A stretch of DNA of 64,000 nt from VXNE01 sp965205735 (lineage in GTDB: Bacteria > Pseudomonadota > Gammaproteobacteria > Pseudomonadales > Azotimanducaceae), in assembly GCA_965205735.1 (NCBI GenBank), contig OZ242179.1, positions 1,488,001 to 1,552,000 of the forward strand, in the 5' to 3' direction. Below the pieces are notes generated by a model. The model searched no databases and was not told the origin of the DNA. It saw nothing but the letters and a program-made list of their open reading frames with translations. The translations under genes were made by a program, and so were the position numbers. Of the stretch, positions 23,953 through 33,331 are shown piece by piece. Within the stretch, counting starts at the first letter, position 1. Each line of letters starts with the position of its first letter.

Positions 23953-24255
23953 ATGCAACTGAACATTTCCGGACACCACATTGAAGTCACCGATCCCATT
24001 CGGGCATACGTCGTGAACAAAATCGGGCGCCTGGAACGCCACTACGACCACATCACCAATATCCGAGTGGTCCTATCCGTCGACAAGCTGGTGCAGCGGG
24101 CGGAAGCGACCGTTCACGCGAACGGTACCGAGCTCTTCGCCAGCGCGGACGACACGGATCTCTACGCCGCCATTGACGCGCTGTCGAGCAAGCTCGATCG
24201 CCAGGTGCTCAAGCACAAGGAAAAGATCACGCATCGTCACACCAAGGCGGTGTGA
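23953..24255 (+). CDS. hpf: Hpf, ribosome hibernation promoting factor (short form)
   Basis: 100-residue protein that binds the 30S subunit and helps form inactive 100S dimers in stationary phase. MQLNISGHHIEVTDPIRAYVVNKIGRLERHYDHI and the DTDLYAAIDALSSKLDRQVLKHKEKI helix are characteristic. An AGGGAG lies just before the start. It sits in the rpoN-hpf-ptsN operon. The 133-base gap after rpoN shows nothing further. Confidence 0.95.
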   Translation: MQLNISGHHIEVTDPIRAYVVNKIGRLERHYDHITNIRVVLSVDKLVQRAEATVHANGTELFASADDTDLYAAIDALSSKLDRQVLKHKEKITHRHTKAV

Positions 24256-24284
24256 GCCTGGCCCGCATGTCCTGACACAGCGCA

Positions 24285-24755
24285 ATGATCGACCTTCGCC
24301 GCGTTCTCTATCCCGACTGCACGCGCACGAACGTGCGCGCCGCATCCAAGAAATCGGCCCTTGAACAGGCTGCGCAAATCATCGCCGAACGCAATCCCGA
24401 CGTGAATGCCAGGCGCCTGCTGCGCGAGCTGCTCGCGCGCGAACGCCTCGGCAGCACGGGTCTGGGCGGTGGCGTCGCGGTCCCCCACTGCCGCACGCAG
24501 TGCGAACGACCCCTGGCCGCGTTCATGCGCCTGGCTCAACCCATCGACTTCTACGCGCCGGATGATCGTCGCGTCGATCTGATGTTCACCCTCGTCGTTC
24601 CGCGCGACGCCGCGCAAGTTCACCTGGACATCTTCGGCGCGTTGGTGAGCGTGCTGAACGAACCGGCGAACCCGATACGTTTGCGCCGTGCCGAGGATGA
24701 TCTCCAGCTATTCGAGGAGTTGATGGCCATGGTCGATGGCGCGGTCGCTGCGTGA
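24285..24755 (+). CDS. ptsN: PtsN, nitrogen-PTS EIIA component
   Basis: Phosphoaccepting regulatory EIIA(Ntr) protein that links nitrogen/carbon status to potassium transport and other targets. 156 residues. The active-site histidine is in GGGVAVPHCRT at about residues 64-74, and the downstream DDRRVDLMFTLVVP and LFEELMAMV match the family. rapZ, normally next, is absent, and the next gene is npr. Confidence 0.93.
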   Translation: MIDLRRVLYPDCTRTNVRAASKKSALEQAAQIIAERNPDVNARRLLRELLARERLGSTGLGGGVAVPHCRTQCERPLAAFMRLAQPIDFYAPDDRRVDLMFTLVVPRDAAQVHLDIFGALVSVLNEPANPIRLRRAEDDLQLFEELMAMVDGAVAA

Positions 24756-24810
24756 ATTGCTCGACGCTTCGGTCATTCGTGACAAACGCGTTGCGCCGCG
24801 GGCAAACATC

Positions 24811-25080
24811 GTGACCGATGGACAAGTCGTCATCGTCAACGCGCTCGGGCTTCATGCCCGCGCCGCAGCGAAGCTCGTCAACCTCGCCAAGACCTTCACG
24901 TGCAGCATCGAGCTCTGCGCGGGAGACAAGAGCGTGGACGCCAAGAGCATCATGAAGGTAATGATGCTCGCCGCCGGCCAGGGAACTGTCCTGACATTGC
25001 GGACCAGCGGCGAAGAGGGAAAAGATGCGTTCGAAGCGATCTCCGCCCTGATCGCAGACCGTTTCGGCGAACAACAATAG
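24811..25080 (+). CDS. npr: NPr, HPr-like phosphocarrier of the nitrogen PTS
   Basis: Small phosphocarrier that relays phosphate to PtsN. The His-15-type site is in ALGLHARAAAKLV and the second conserved helix is SVDAKSIMKVMMLAAGQGT. From GTG 24811 the length is 89 residues, matching HPr proteins. The frame also opens at ATG 24736 (MARSLRELLDASVIRD), overlapping ptsN by 20 bases; those 25 residues resemble no HPr and may be residual sequence left when rapZ was lost. Neither start has a clear ribosome binding site. Confidence 0.88.
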   Translation: MTDGQVVIVNALGLHARAAAKLVNLAKTFTCSIELCAGDKSVDAKSIMKVMMLAAGQGTVLTLRTSGEEGKDAFEAISALIADRFGEQQ

Positions 25081-25087
25081 ATCCACA

Positions 25088-25107
25088 CGGCGCCTCCAAT
25101 GGCGCCG
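25088..25107. terminator. Hairpin between convergent npr and pmbA
   Basis: CGGCGCC-TCCAAT-GGCGCCG between the two stop codons. It could terminate both transcripts, but neither side has a long T run. Confidence 0.4.
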
Positions 25108-25109
25108 CT

Positions 25110-26456
25110 TCAACTCGCGACGGTCATGGATTGGACCAGAATAGATCCGGTGTGGATGTTGCCGCGCCGATCAATGTCGTCGCCCGCGGCCGCAATGCCG
25201 TGGAACATGTCGTTGAGCGTCGAAGCGATGGTCACTTTCTCCACCGGATACGCCGGCTCGCCGTCTTCGATCCAGATGCCCGCGGCAGCGCGCGAATAGT
25301 GTCCGGAGACCAGATCCACGCCCTGGCCCATCAGTTCGGTTACGACCAAGCCCGTCCCCATCTCCCGCATCAACGCCGCCGGGCAAACCGTATCGGTCTC
25401 CAACGCAAGGTTGAACACGCCGCCGGCGTTGCCGGTGGTCTCCAACCCCAAGCGCCGGGCCGAGTAGGAACCGAGGACATAGCGCGTGAGAAGTCCGGCC
25501 CGCACAAACGCCTTGCTGTCCGTGGCGACGCCGTCGCCATCGAAAGCCGCACTGCCCAGAGCTTTCGGCAGGTGCGGATATTCCGCGAGGGTCACGGCCT
25601 TCGCCGCGACCTGCTTGCCGAGCGAATCCGTAAGATAGGACGCGCGACGGTACAGGGCACCGCCGCTGATAGCGCCGACGAGGTGCCCGACGAGTCCCGC
25701 CGCCATGCGCGGGCTGAACAGCACCGGCCAGTTGCCGGTCTTTATGGGCTTGGTGCCCAGCCGAGCCACGGCGCGCCGGGCGGCCTCTTCGCCAACGCCG
25801 ATATGGTCCTCAAGGTTTCCCGGGTCACGGGCAATGCTGTACCAGTGATCCCTCTCCATTCCCGCGTCGTCTCCGGCGACCACCGCGCAGTGGACACTAT
25901 GCCGCGTCCCCGTCACGGCGCCCGTGAAGCCATGGGTGTTGCCGTAGACGCGGCAGGAACGCTGCGTTGCGACCTCCGCGCCCTCGGAATTGACGATCCG
26001 TCGGTCGAAGTCCAGGGCCGCGGCTTCTGTTTCAAGCGCCAGGTCCCGCAGCGCGTCGGCATCCGCGGTCCACGGGTGATGAAGATCGAGGTCGGGTAGA
26101 TGCCTCGCCATGCGTTCGGGGTCCGCGAGACCATTGCAGTCGTCATCTTCGGTGTAGCGCGCGATGCCGAGGGCGGCCCGCACCGTAGCGCGCACCGCTT
26201 CGGGCCGGCTGTCCGACGTACTGGCCGTGCCCTTGCGGGCGCCCACGTACACCGTTATGCCGAAGCCGCGATCCTGGCCGAACTCGATGGTTTCGATGTC
26301 GCGCTGCCGCACCACGACGGTCAATCCCTCGTCGTCGCCCACGGAAACCTCTGCCGCCGTGGCGCCCTGCCTCCTCGCTTCGTCGAGAATGTCGCCGACC
26401 AGGCCCTTGAGATCCGATTCGAGATCGCGGATGTCCATGGAGTTCTTAGCCCGCAT
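25110..26456 (-). CDS. pmbA: PmbA / TldE, subunit of the TldD-TldE protease
   Basis: Non-metal-binding partner of the TldD metalloprotease, which digests unfolded peptides and matures modified peptides such as microcin B17. 448 residues with VSVGDDEGLTVVVRQRDIETIEFGQDRGFGITVYVG, FSPRMAAGLVGHLVGAISGGALYR and DLVSGHYSRAAAGIWIEDGEPAYPVEKVTIA. It starts three bases after the tldD stop. An alternative start is ATG 26438. Confidence 0.95.
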   Translation of the reverse strand: MRAKNSMDIRDLESDLKGLVGDILDEARRQGATAAEVSVGDDEGLTVVVRQRDIETIEFGQDRGFGITVYVGARKGTASTSDSRPEAVRATVRAALGIARYTEDDDCNGLADPERMARHLPDLDLHHPWTADADALRDLALETEAAALDFDRRIVNSEGAEVATQRSCRVYGNTHGFTGAVTGTRHSVHCAVVAGDDAGMERDHWYSIARDPGNLEDHIGVGEEAARRAVARLGTKPIKTGNWPVLFSPRMAAGLVGHLVGAISGGALYRRASYLTDSLGKQVAAKAVTLAEYPHLPKALGSAAFDGDGVATDSKAFVRAGLLTRYVLGSYSARRLGLETTGNAGGVFNLALETDTVCPAALMREMGTGLVVTELMGQGVDLVSGHYSRAAAGIWIEDGEPAYPVEKVTIASTLNDMFHGIAAAGDDIDRRGNIHTGSILVQSMTVAS

Positions 26457-26459
26457 ATC

Positions 26460-27908
26460 TCAGACGGTGCCGCCGACGGTGATCTCGTCGATCTTTACCG
26501 TGGGCTGTCCGACCCCGACGGGCACGCTTTGTCCCTCCTTGCCGCAGGTGCCGACACCTTGATCGAGCGCCAGGTCGTTCCCGACCATCGACACCCGGGT
26601 CATGACTTCAGGACCGCTGCCGACCAGGCTCATTCCCCTGATCGGCGTCGCGACCTTGCCATTCTCAATCCTGTACGCCTCGGTGGCGGAAAAAACGAAT
26701 CGTCCCGACGTGATATCCACCTGTCCGCCGCCGAAGCTGACGGCATACACGCCATCGCGCACGCTCGCGATGATTTCCTCCGGATCCGAATCTCCCGCCA
26801 GCAACAGCGTGTTCGTCATTCGGGGCATGGGTAGGCAAGCGTAGGATTCCCTGCGGCCGTTGCCCGTGGGAGCCGTCTTCATCAGACGCGCGTTGAGCTT
26901 GTCCTGCATGTACCCCTTGAGCACGCCGTTTTCGATGAGCACCGTGTGCTGCCCCGGCGTGCCTTCATCGTCGAGCGTCAGCGAGCCGCGCCTGTCCTTC
27001 ATCGTCGCGTCGTCGACGACCGTGCAGAGTTCCGACGCCACCCTTTCGCCGATCCTTCCCGCGAAGGCCGACGTTCCCTTTCTATTGAAGTCCCCCTCGA
27101 GCCCATGCCCGACCGCCTCGTGCAACAGGATCCCCGCCCATCCCGGAGCGAGGACCACGGGCATGGAACCTGCGGGCGCATCCACGGCATCGAGGTTCGT
27201 GAGTGCCTGCCGCACCGCTTCGCGCGCATAGTTCCGCGCTTCCTCGTCGGCGTTGTCGGACAGGATCCAGGAGAAGTCGTGACGGCCGCCGCCACCCGCG
27301 AAACCTCGTTCTCTGCGGCCATCCCTCTCGACGATCACGGATACGTCGAAGCGCACCAGGGGTCGCACGTCGCCAGCGAAAGTGCCGTCGCTGCCGACCA
27401 CCAGGTTCGTCTCGAAGCTTGCCGCGAGCCGAGCCGTCACCTGCTTGACGCGAGGATCCAGGCCGCGCGCAAATGCATCTGTGCGCCCCAAAAGCGCCAC
27501 CTTGTCACGTTCTGAGAACGACTCGAGCGGATCGGTGCCCGCATAGCGCGGCGCCACATCGCGCCGACGATATGCCTGAATCGACCCGTCGCCTCCGGAA
27601 CGGGCGATCGTGCGGGCCGCATCCGCCGCTCTGCCCAGCGCCGGCAGGACGATATCGTCGGCGTAGGCGAAGCCCGTCTTCTCGCCGCTGACGGCGCGCA
27701 CTCCCACACCCCGATCAACGCTGAAGGCACCGTCCTTGACGATCCCGTCCTCCAGTGTCCAGGACTCCGATCGCCTCTGCTGGAAGAAAAGCTCGCCGGA
27801 ATCCACCTGTCGGTGCATGAGCCGCCCGATCAGCCGGGATACGTCCCGCTCGCCGATCTCGCCCGTCTCCCACAAGTCCCGCTTGGCGGTCTCAATGAGT
27901 TGCGTCAC
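26460..27908 (-). CDS. tldD: TldD metalloprotease subunit
   Basis: Catalytic, metal-binding half of the TldD-TldE heterodimer. 482 residues. The metal site is LLHEAVGHGLEGDFN, with the HExxxH-type motif, and downstream GTCGKEGQSVPVGVGQPTVK supplies the third ligand region. The start overlaps the yhdP stop by four bases (ATGA), so yhdP-tldD-pmbA form one transcription unit. Confidence 0.96.
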   Translation of the reverse strand: MTQLIETAKRDLWETGEIGERDVSRLIGRLMHRQVDSGELFFQQRRSESWTLEDGIVKDGAFSVDRGVGVRAVSGEKTGFAYADDIVLPALGRAADAARTIARSGGDGSIQAYRRRDVAPRYAGTDPLESFSERDKVALLGRTDAFARGLDPRVKQVTARLAASFETNLVVGSDGTFAGDVRPLVRFDVSVIVERDGRRERGFAGGGGRHDFSWILSDNADEEARNYAREAVRQALTNLDAVDAPAGSMPVVLAPGWAGILLHEAVGHGLEGDFNRKGTSAFAGRIGERVASELCTVVDDATMKDRRGSLTLDDEGTPGQHTVLIENGVLKGYMQDKLNARLMKTAPTGNGRRESYACLPMPRMTNTLLLAGDSDPEEIIASVRDGVYAVSFGGGQVDITSGRFVFSATEAYRIENGKVATPIRGMSLVGSGPEVMTRVSMVGNDLALDQGVGTCGKEGQSVPVGVGQPTVKIDEITVGGTV

Positions 27909-30900
27909 TCCACCTCTCCCGGCTGATCCATCTGGCTGCGGAATATATCAACGAATTCCGGGTTCGGCTCCTCAATGGTGCCCGTGATCCGATATTTGGC
28001 GCTCGATAGCGTCTTGATCTGTTCCTTGAATATCTCGCGTCCGACCAGCACGCCGACGGCCGTCACGGGTTCCGTCGCGGCAATCCAGACGGCGTACCAG
28101 GGCAGACTCGACGAAAGCGGCAACGTGATGATCATCTCGTTGTTCAGCGTGCCATCCGCCAAATCCACCGTACCGTTAATCCTGAAGTCGGAGCTCGGAC
28201 CATGTATCTCCATGGGTTCCGTAAACGACAACACGCCTGCGTCGAGTTCGCCATTTGCCCGGACGCGATCGAAACCGATCCCCCTGTCGAATACGTCGGA
28301 AAAGTCGAGCTTCAGGCGTCGCGTAATGTTTGCGAAGTTGAGCAACGCGAGAATCTTCGCGCCCGCGGCTTCGTCCACGTCCACGAACCTGCCGGTGTCG
28401 ATCGCCATGCGCATGCTGCCGGTCAGCTCGCCCGGTTCAAAATTGAGCGGCGACCCGGGCCACTCCACCGCCGCTTCGATATCGACCGTTGCGCTTTCGA
28501 CGCTTGGCGCATAGCCCCACTGCGGCAACACGAGAGCCAGGTCACTGGCGGTAAGCCGACCGCTGAAAAGAGACGTGTCGGATTTCCTGGCCCACACCAT
28601 GTCGTCCGCGGCTTCGATGTGTATGCCCTTGATATCACCCACGAGGCCGGTGAGGCGAATGACAGCGTCGTCGGGCCGAATGCCGAATCGCCAATTGCCA
28701 TAGTCATCTTCGCCAACCAGGGCCTTGGCAATTGTCACGTCGGCGGCAGGCACGTGGTCGAACACCGAGACGTCGAGCAGGTCGGCATCGGTTTCCTCCG
28801 CGGAAAATCGGACTTCATCCAGCGATACGAGGACGGGTCCCTCGCCGTCCAGGACAAATGTGCCCCGGACCTCGTTGGAGTCGATGCCAATGGCAGCCTC
28901 GTCCATTGCCGCGACACCGTTGAGTGCGACATCCGTGAGTTCGATGTCGCCGAGCCAGACACTCCCCACCGACAGGTCGTCAAGTCGCCACGGCAGCGTC
29001 TCCGGCATCAACCCGGAAGCATCCTCCTCAAGCCGCATGGTCTTGATATGTCCGGACAGGCGAATGTGCGACGACAAGGAGTCCGGCCGCCCCGGCGGCA
29101 CGCCGATGCCGATCGCGCCCCGCGCGAGGACGCCGTCGCGCGCGTGAAACCAGCCCGAAAACGTCTGGCCGCGCACGTCCGCGCGGGTATAGTCATCGTC
29201 AAAGACCAGCCCGACATCAAGCCGGCGCGCCCGGGCCGCGGACTTGTGCAATGGCGGCGGCAAGTTTACGGCGATTCCCACCCCATCCGAATCGATGGTG
29301 AGTTCCGGGGCGCGGGATGGATCGACGAACGCCAATAGCCGCGCATTGAAGCCGAATACCCCCGCCGCCACCGGGAATTCGTGGGTATCGAGAATCCGGT
29401 AGATATCTGCTACCGCGCCCCGCCCGCGAAAGTCGAGGATGTTCGCTTCTTCCGAAGCCGCCGCCGCAATATGGACGGGAAAACCAAACAGCGACCCCTC
29501 CACCGCGGTCGCGGACAAATAGTGCGGCGACTGGAATCCCACACTCCCGTTCAGACTCGCAAACAGCAACTTCAGATCAACCAGGTCGAGCGATACATCG
29601 TCCAGATCGAACGCGAGGTCCAGGTCGGCGCGATCGAATTCGTCATCCATCGGAATCCGCAAACTGCCCTCGATGCCCAACTCCCCGTCGCCTCGCCAAC
29701 TCTCCGAAACAAAGTCCAGTTCGTCGGCCAATGGCGTGGTGAGCACGAAGTCCAGGGCGCGCGCGACAGCGGCACGCGCATTCAGCGCAATGTCGACGTA
29801 CGCCCCGTTCAACGGCGCGCTGAGGTCCGAGTCCCATACGTCGCCCCCGAATAGGACGCCTTCGACGACCCGTCCCCGCGCCTCTTCGCCGGTAATGGTG
29901 ATGCTTCCCCGCAAGGCCTCGGCCGCCGGCCAATCCGCGTGATAGTCGACCTTTCCGTCAACTACCAGCCCAGCGACCTCGAAACGGCGGTTGGGCAACC
30001 CCAGGCGCGTCTGCGTGTGCCCATGATAGACAGTCGAGGCGGCGTTCAATTGCCCGGCCGCAAGGCTCGAATGAAGCCAGGCCTTGAGGTCGCCGCCCAA
30101 CTCCCGCGGCAAATGGCGCTTGATCAACCCCACGCCCACGCCATCCGCCAACCCGAGCAGGACGAATCGTCCTTCTAGAGCATCCCGGGGGCGGGTGAGC
30201 GCAAAGCCACCACCCACCGCAGCGCCGCCCCATGCGACCTCCAAATCGCCGCGCGCGCCGAGATAGCCGGGCTCGAACCAGAAAGTGACATCTCCCGACG
30301 CGACATCGTAGTCCCACGAGTTGTCGAAATACCGCGGCAAGCCGAAACGCACCGCCTCGCACTGAAAATCGATCCGAAAAGCCCGAAGATGGCCGCGCAG
30401 GAGCCCACAGCCATTCCCCACTTCGGGCACGCCTCGGTAATTCGACATGGACACGCCGTTGAGTCGCGCCTGGTAGGCGAATCCGCGACGGCCGAGGTGG
30501 GCGCGAATCGCTTCCATTCTGCCGTCGGCGGCCACACCTTCGAACCAGTGTCCGTGCGGCCCCAAGGCGGCAGCGAGCAACGGATTCAACCCAGCGATGT
30601 CGAGGCTCGCGAACCAGAATCCGACCCCATCCGCATCGGCGCTTACGCCGATCCCGTCCACCGCTACCGATGCATCCTCCGCCATCGCCTGCAGCGATGC
30701 GACGCCTCGATACGCGCCGTCGCGACCGATTGCTTGCGCGACGGCCGAGACCACGACGTTCACTGGTCCCGCCGTTCCGCCCAACATGCGCGCGTCCGCC
30801 GCGACCACCGCGCGGCTACCGTCGCCAGTCCATCGCCCTTCGATGCCAAGCAGAAACTCCGGCAGGGTAAGCGCCTCGGCGAGTTCGCCCGCAAGCGAAA

Positions 30901-31642
30901 CACTATCGGCGAGAAACCGCGCGCGGCCCGCGGGTTGGTCGCCGCCTGTATCGGTCAGATCCAGTTCGACGAGAAAACAGCCGCAGTTTTCCTCAAGCGA
31001 GGGGTGCCCCCTCGCGCTGCTTTTTCTTGCGAGGGACTCCCTCGCGCTCCCCGGCTGAGGGCTCCCTTCTTGCGAGGGGCGCCCCCTCGCGCTCCCCGGC
31101 TGAAGGCTCTTGGTCTCCGGGGCAATGGTTGCGCGCCATCGATGTCGGTTGCCGCGATTCGTTGCCGCGACCTGGGCGTAAACGGCGCCCGTCGCGGAGT
31201 AACCCGCGAGTTCGATTCGACCCGCCAGCTTCACTTCGTCGCTGTGCTTGAAAAAGTCGTCCCACTCCATATCGCCGGTCTTGCCGTCGAGCCGCCAGCC
31301 GGACTGCGTCCGGACGAAACGCAGACGCGCCGACTCGACGTGCAGGCGGCGAGCTACCAACCGGTTGCGCCAAAGGCTTTCCGGTATATCGAGTTCCAAC
31401 TCCAGCCCTTTGAGTTCGCCCCCGCCGAAGGTGACGGTCGCTGCGGAGACCGATGGGTTGAGGTGGCGCCAGGATCCCGCCAGACCGTTGATCGCAACCT
31501 CCGTTTTCTCGAGACGCGCGTTGACGCGATCTTCGAACTGCTCAAGATGTGCGAAGAACAGGCGCCCGCCGGCCTGCACCAACGCGAAACACACCGCCAG
31601 CACGGTCGCCAGTAGGAATGCCGTTCGCGCTAGTGTTGCCAA
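27905..31642 (-). CDS. yhdP: YhdP, AsmA-family giant envelope protein with a repeat insertion
   Basis: YhdP-family proteins span from inner membrane to outer membrane and move phospholipid. 1245 residues: an N-terminal membrane anchor (ARTAFLLATVLAVCFALV), a long repeated beta-groove region and the DUF3971/AsmA C-terminal region with GELDAGVLSFTEPMEIHGPSSDFRINGTVDL. Residues about 178-219 (LQPGSARGRPSQEG through RGHPSLEE) are encoded by three family A units that stay in frame, 126 bases in all. The insertion lies in the N-terminal part of the groove. rng and maf, usual neighbours on the mre side, are missing. Confidence 0.92.
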   Translation of the reverse strand: MATLARTAFLLATVLAVCFALVQAGGRLFFAHLEQFEDRVNARLEKTEVAINGLAGSWRHLNPSVSAATVTFGGGELKGLELELDIPESLWRNRLVARRLHVESARLRFVRTQSGWRLDGKTGDMEWDDFFKHSDEVKLAGRIELAGYSATGAVYAQVAATNRGNRHRWRATIAPETKSLQPGSARGRPSQEGSPQPGSARESLARKSSARGHPSLEENCGCFLVELDLTDTGGDQPAGRARFLADSVSLAGELAEALTLPEFLLGIEGRWTGDGSRAVVAADARMLGGTAGPVNVVVSAVAQAIGRDGAYRGVASLQAMAEDASVAVDGIGVSADADGVGFWFASLDIAGLNPLLAAALGPHGHWFEGVAADGRMEAIRAHLGRRGFAYQARLNGVSMSNYRGVPEVGNGCGLLRGHLRAFRIDFQCEAVRFGLPRYFDNSWDYDVASGDVTFWFEPGYLGARGDLEVAWGGAAVGGGFALTRPRDALEGRFVLLGLADGVGVGLIKRHLPRELGGDLKAWLHSSLAAGQLNAASTVYHGHTQTRLGLPNRRFEVAGLVVDGKVDYHADWPAAEALRGSITITGEEARGRVVEGVLFGGDVWDSDLSAPLNGAYVDIALNARAAVARALDFVLTTPLADELDFVSESWRGDGELGIEGSLRIPMDDEFDRADLDLAFDLDDVSLDLVDLKLLFASLNGSVGFQSPHYLSATAVEGSLFGFPVHIAAAASEEANILDFRGRGAVADIYRILDTHEFPVAAGVFGFNARLLAFVDPSRAPELTIDSDGVGIAVNLPPPLHKSAARARRLDVGLVFDDDYTRADVRGQTFSGWFHARDGVLARGAIGIGVPPGRPDSLSSHIRLSGHIKTMRLEEDASGLMPETLPWRLDDLSVGSVWLGDIELTDVALNGVAAMDEAAIGIDSNEVRGTFVLDGEGPVLVSLDEVRFSAEETDADLLDVSVFDHVPAADVTIAKALVGEDDYGNWRFGIRPDDAVIRLTGLVGDIKGIHIEAADDMVWARKSDTSLFSGRLTASDLALVLPQWGYAPSVESATVDIEAAVEWPGSPLNFEPGELTGSMRMAIDTGRFVDVDEAAGAKILALLNFANITRRLKLDFSDVFDRGIGFDRVRANGELDAGVLSFTEPMEIHGPSSDFRINGTVDLADGTLNNEMIITLPLSSSLPWYAVWIAATEPVTAVGVLVGREIFKEQIKTLSSAKYRITGTIEEPNPEFVDIFRSQMDQPGEVE
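30994..31112 (+). repeat. Family A array (three units) within yhdP
   Basis: Hairpins at about 30997, 31029 and 31072. The second has the shortened stem GCGAGGGA-C-TCCCTCGC, again with matched changes in both arms. The first unit has a shortened linker (GCTGCTTTTTCTT). Total length keeps the yhdP frame open. Confidence 0.9.
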
Positions 31643-31674
31643 TGACCGCTCCGCCGACTAGACGATCCGCACAG

Positions 31675-32169
31675 TCAACGCCAGGCGATGCGTCGCGTAC
31701 AGCGCTGAATCAACTCACGAACGAGCGGCCACATGAGCATTGTGATAACTGCGGGAACGATCAACGTAACCGATATCGGCGTTTCCTGCAGCAGCGCCGC
31801 CGCGATGCTCTTGACGCATTCCAGCCCAAGCGCCAGGAAGAAGACCACGATCGCTTGCTGCAGACGGGAGTACATTCGGAGGCGTTCGTAGAACGACCAC
31901 GCGACAAAGACTACGACCGCAAGGCATAGCCCATTTACGCCGAGAGGACCTCCCTGCAGGACGTCGAGAACGAGCCCGAGGAGCCAGACGAAGATCATGG
32001 GAACCCGATCCGGTCGCTCCACGCCCCAATAGAACACGGCGAGCAGGACCCACTCGGGCCGCAGCAGGGCGAACCACCGGGGCGTATGGAACGGAAACTG
32101 CATCACGGCAAGCGTCACGGCGAGCAACAGCGTCAGGATGACTACCCATCCGCCGCGAAAGGGAATCAC
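31675..32169 (-). CDS. mreD: MreD, rod-shape membrane protein
   Basis: 164 residues with five or so membrane segments (VILTLLLAVTLAVMQFPF, WVLLAVFYWGVERPDRVPMIFVWLLGLVLDVLQGGPLGVNGL). Part of the elongasome with MreB, MreC, RodA and PBP2. It overlaps mreC by four bases. The pattern with PxxxxVWLLGLVLDVLxGxPLGxNGL is typical of the family. Confidence 0.94.
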   Translation of the reverse strand: MIPFRGGWVVILTLLLAVTLAVMQFPFHTPRWFALLRPEWVLLAVFYWGVERPDRVPMIFVWLLGLVLDVLQGGPLGVNGLCLAVVVFVAWSFYERLRMYSRLQQAIVVFFLALGLECVKSIAAALLQETPISVTLIVPAVITMLMWPLVRELIQRCTRRIAWR

Positions 32170-33011
32170 TCCACCTCCCCGACTGCGGGCTGAGACACGA
32201 CGAGGACATACCGACTGCGATCCAGGGCCGCTGCAGGTCTTACCCGGACACGAGCGAAACGCGCCGTTCGCGACTTGTCAACGGCAATGACCGTGCCCAC
32301 CGGGTAGCCTTGGGGGAAGCGTCCGCCGAGTCCTGAACTGTACAACAGGTCACCTTCGCGGATGTCCGACGACTTCGAAACGGGATCCAGTTCCAGGAAG
32401 TCATAATCGCCTACGCCGGCGGCGATCACGCGAATGTTGTTGCGGCTGACTTCGGCAGGCACCGCGTGTGTCGTATCCGTGATGAGCAGCACGACACTGG
32501 TCATTCGGGCCGTCTCGATGACCTGTCCAAACAGACCCCGGGGGTCGATCACCGCCGCGCCGACAGCAACGCCATCGGCCGTGCCCTTGTTGATTACGAC
32601 CCGGTGCTTCTGCGTACCGGGCACCACGGCGACGAGTTCGGCGAGAAGCTCTTGCCCCGACACCCGCGCGCTGCTGCCGAGTAGCTCGCGCAGCCTGTTG
32701 TTCTCCTCGCGCACGGCGAGAAACTGCTGCGAAACCGCGGACAGATCTGCCACCTGCTTCTCCAGGTCTGTTATCCGCTCGCGCATTCCGGCGCGATCAG
32801 CAACTACATCCACAAACCAACCGCCGGCTTGCCAGATGTTGGTGGGCACATTCGCCAGCATGTGTACCGGTGTCGCGACGGTGCCGAGCGCCGACCGAAA
32901 AGGAACCAGGAGACGCGTGTTCGCTTCGATGAAGACGAGGAGAACGGACAGGGTGGCAAGGCCGGCGAGCAGGTGTCCGGCGCTGGGTTCTCGCGCGAAC
33001 AACCCTTTCAC
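32166..33011 (-). CDS. mreC: MreC, rod-shape determining protein
   Basis: 281-residue bitopic periplasmic scaffold of the elongasome. N-terminal MKGLFAREPSAGHLLAGLATLSVLLVF gives the membrane anchor, followed by a coiled coil (residues ~70-105: ITDLEKQVADLSAVSQQFLAV) and two beta domains with AAVIDPRGLFGQVIET, TDTTHAVPAEVSRN and GDLLYSSGLGGRFPQGYPVG. It is separated from mreB by an unusual 320-base gap filled with repeats. Confidence 0.95.
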   Translation of the reverse strand: MKGLFAREPSAGHLLAGLATLSVLLVFIEANTRLLVPFRSALGTVATPVHMLANVPTNIWQAGGWFVDVVADRAGMRERITDLEKQVADLSAVSQQFLAVREENNRLRELLGSSARVSGQELLAELVAVVPGTQKHRVVINKGTADGVAVGAAVIDPRGLFGQVIETARMTSVVLLITDTTHAVPAEVSRNNIRVIAAGVGDYDFLELDPVSKSSDIREGDLLYSSGLGGRFPQGYPVGTVIAVDKSRTARFARVRVRPAAALDRSRYVLVVSQPAVGEVE

Positions 33012-33013
33012 GG

Positions 33014-33176
33014 AGCCCTCAGCCGGGGTGCGCGAGGGGGCACCCCTCGCATGAAACCCTCAGCCGGGGTGCGCGAGGGGGCACCCCTCCTGAAAACAGC
33101 CCTCAGGGGAGCGCGAGGGAGTCCCTCGCAAGAAAAAGCAGCGCGAGGGGGTACCCCTCGCATGAAGGGAGCGCGG
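33014..33176 (-). repeat. Family A array (four units) between mreB and mreC
   Basis: Three stems are GCGAGGGG-GCA/GTA-CCCCTCGC-like (one truncated to CCCCTCC) and one is GCGAGGGA-G-TCCCTCGC. Linkers read CCCTCAGCCGGGGTGC, a variant of the common linker. The rest of the 320-base mreB-mreC gap (33177-33331) shows no other feature I recognise. Confidence 0.88.
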
Positions 33177-33331
33177 CCCAAAACCCCCTCTACTCTAGCC
33201 CATAGAAGCAGCAACATCATGGACCGCACACCGGGCGCGACTGCATACGCGCTCGGGATATTCATCGTAACGGACAACTCCGCCGTCTGCAGGACGCTAC
33301 AGAACGGCCGGGCGACCCGAAACAAAGCGGG

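Noticed and set aside
28202..29338. 378-codon plus-strand frame within yhdP
   Set aside because: Antisense to the conserved YhdP C-terminal region, with no recognisable domain or ribosome binding site.
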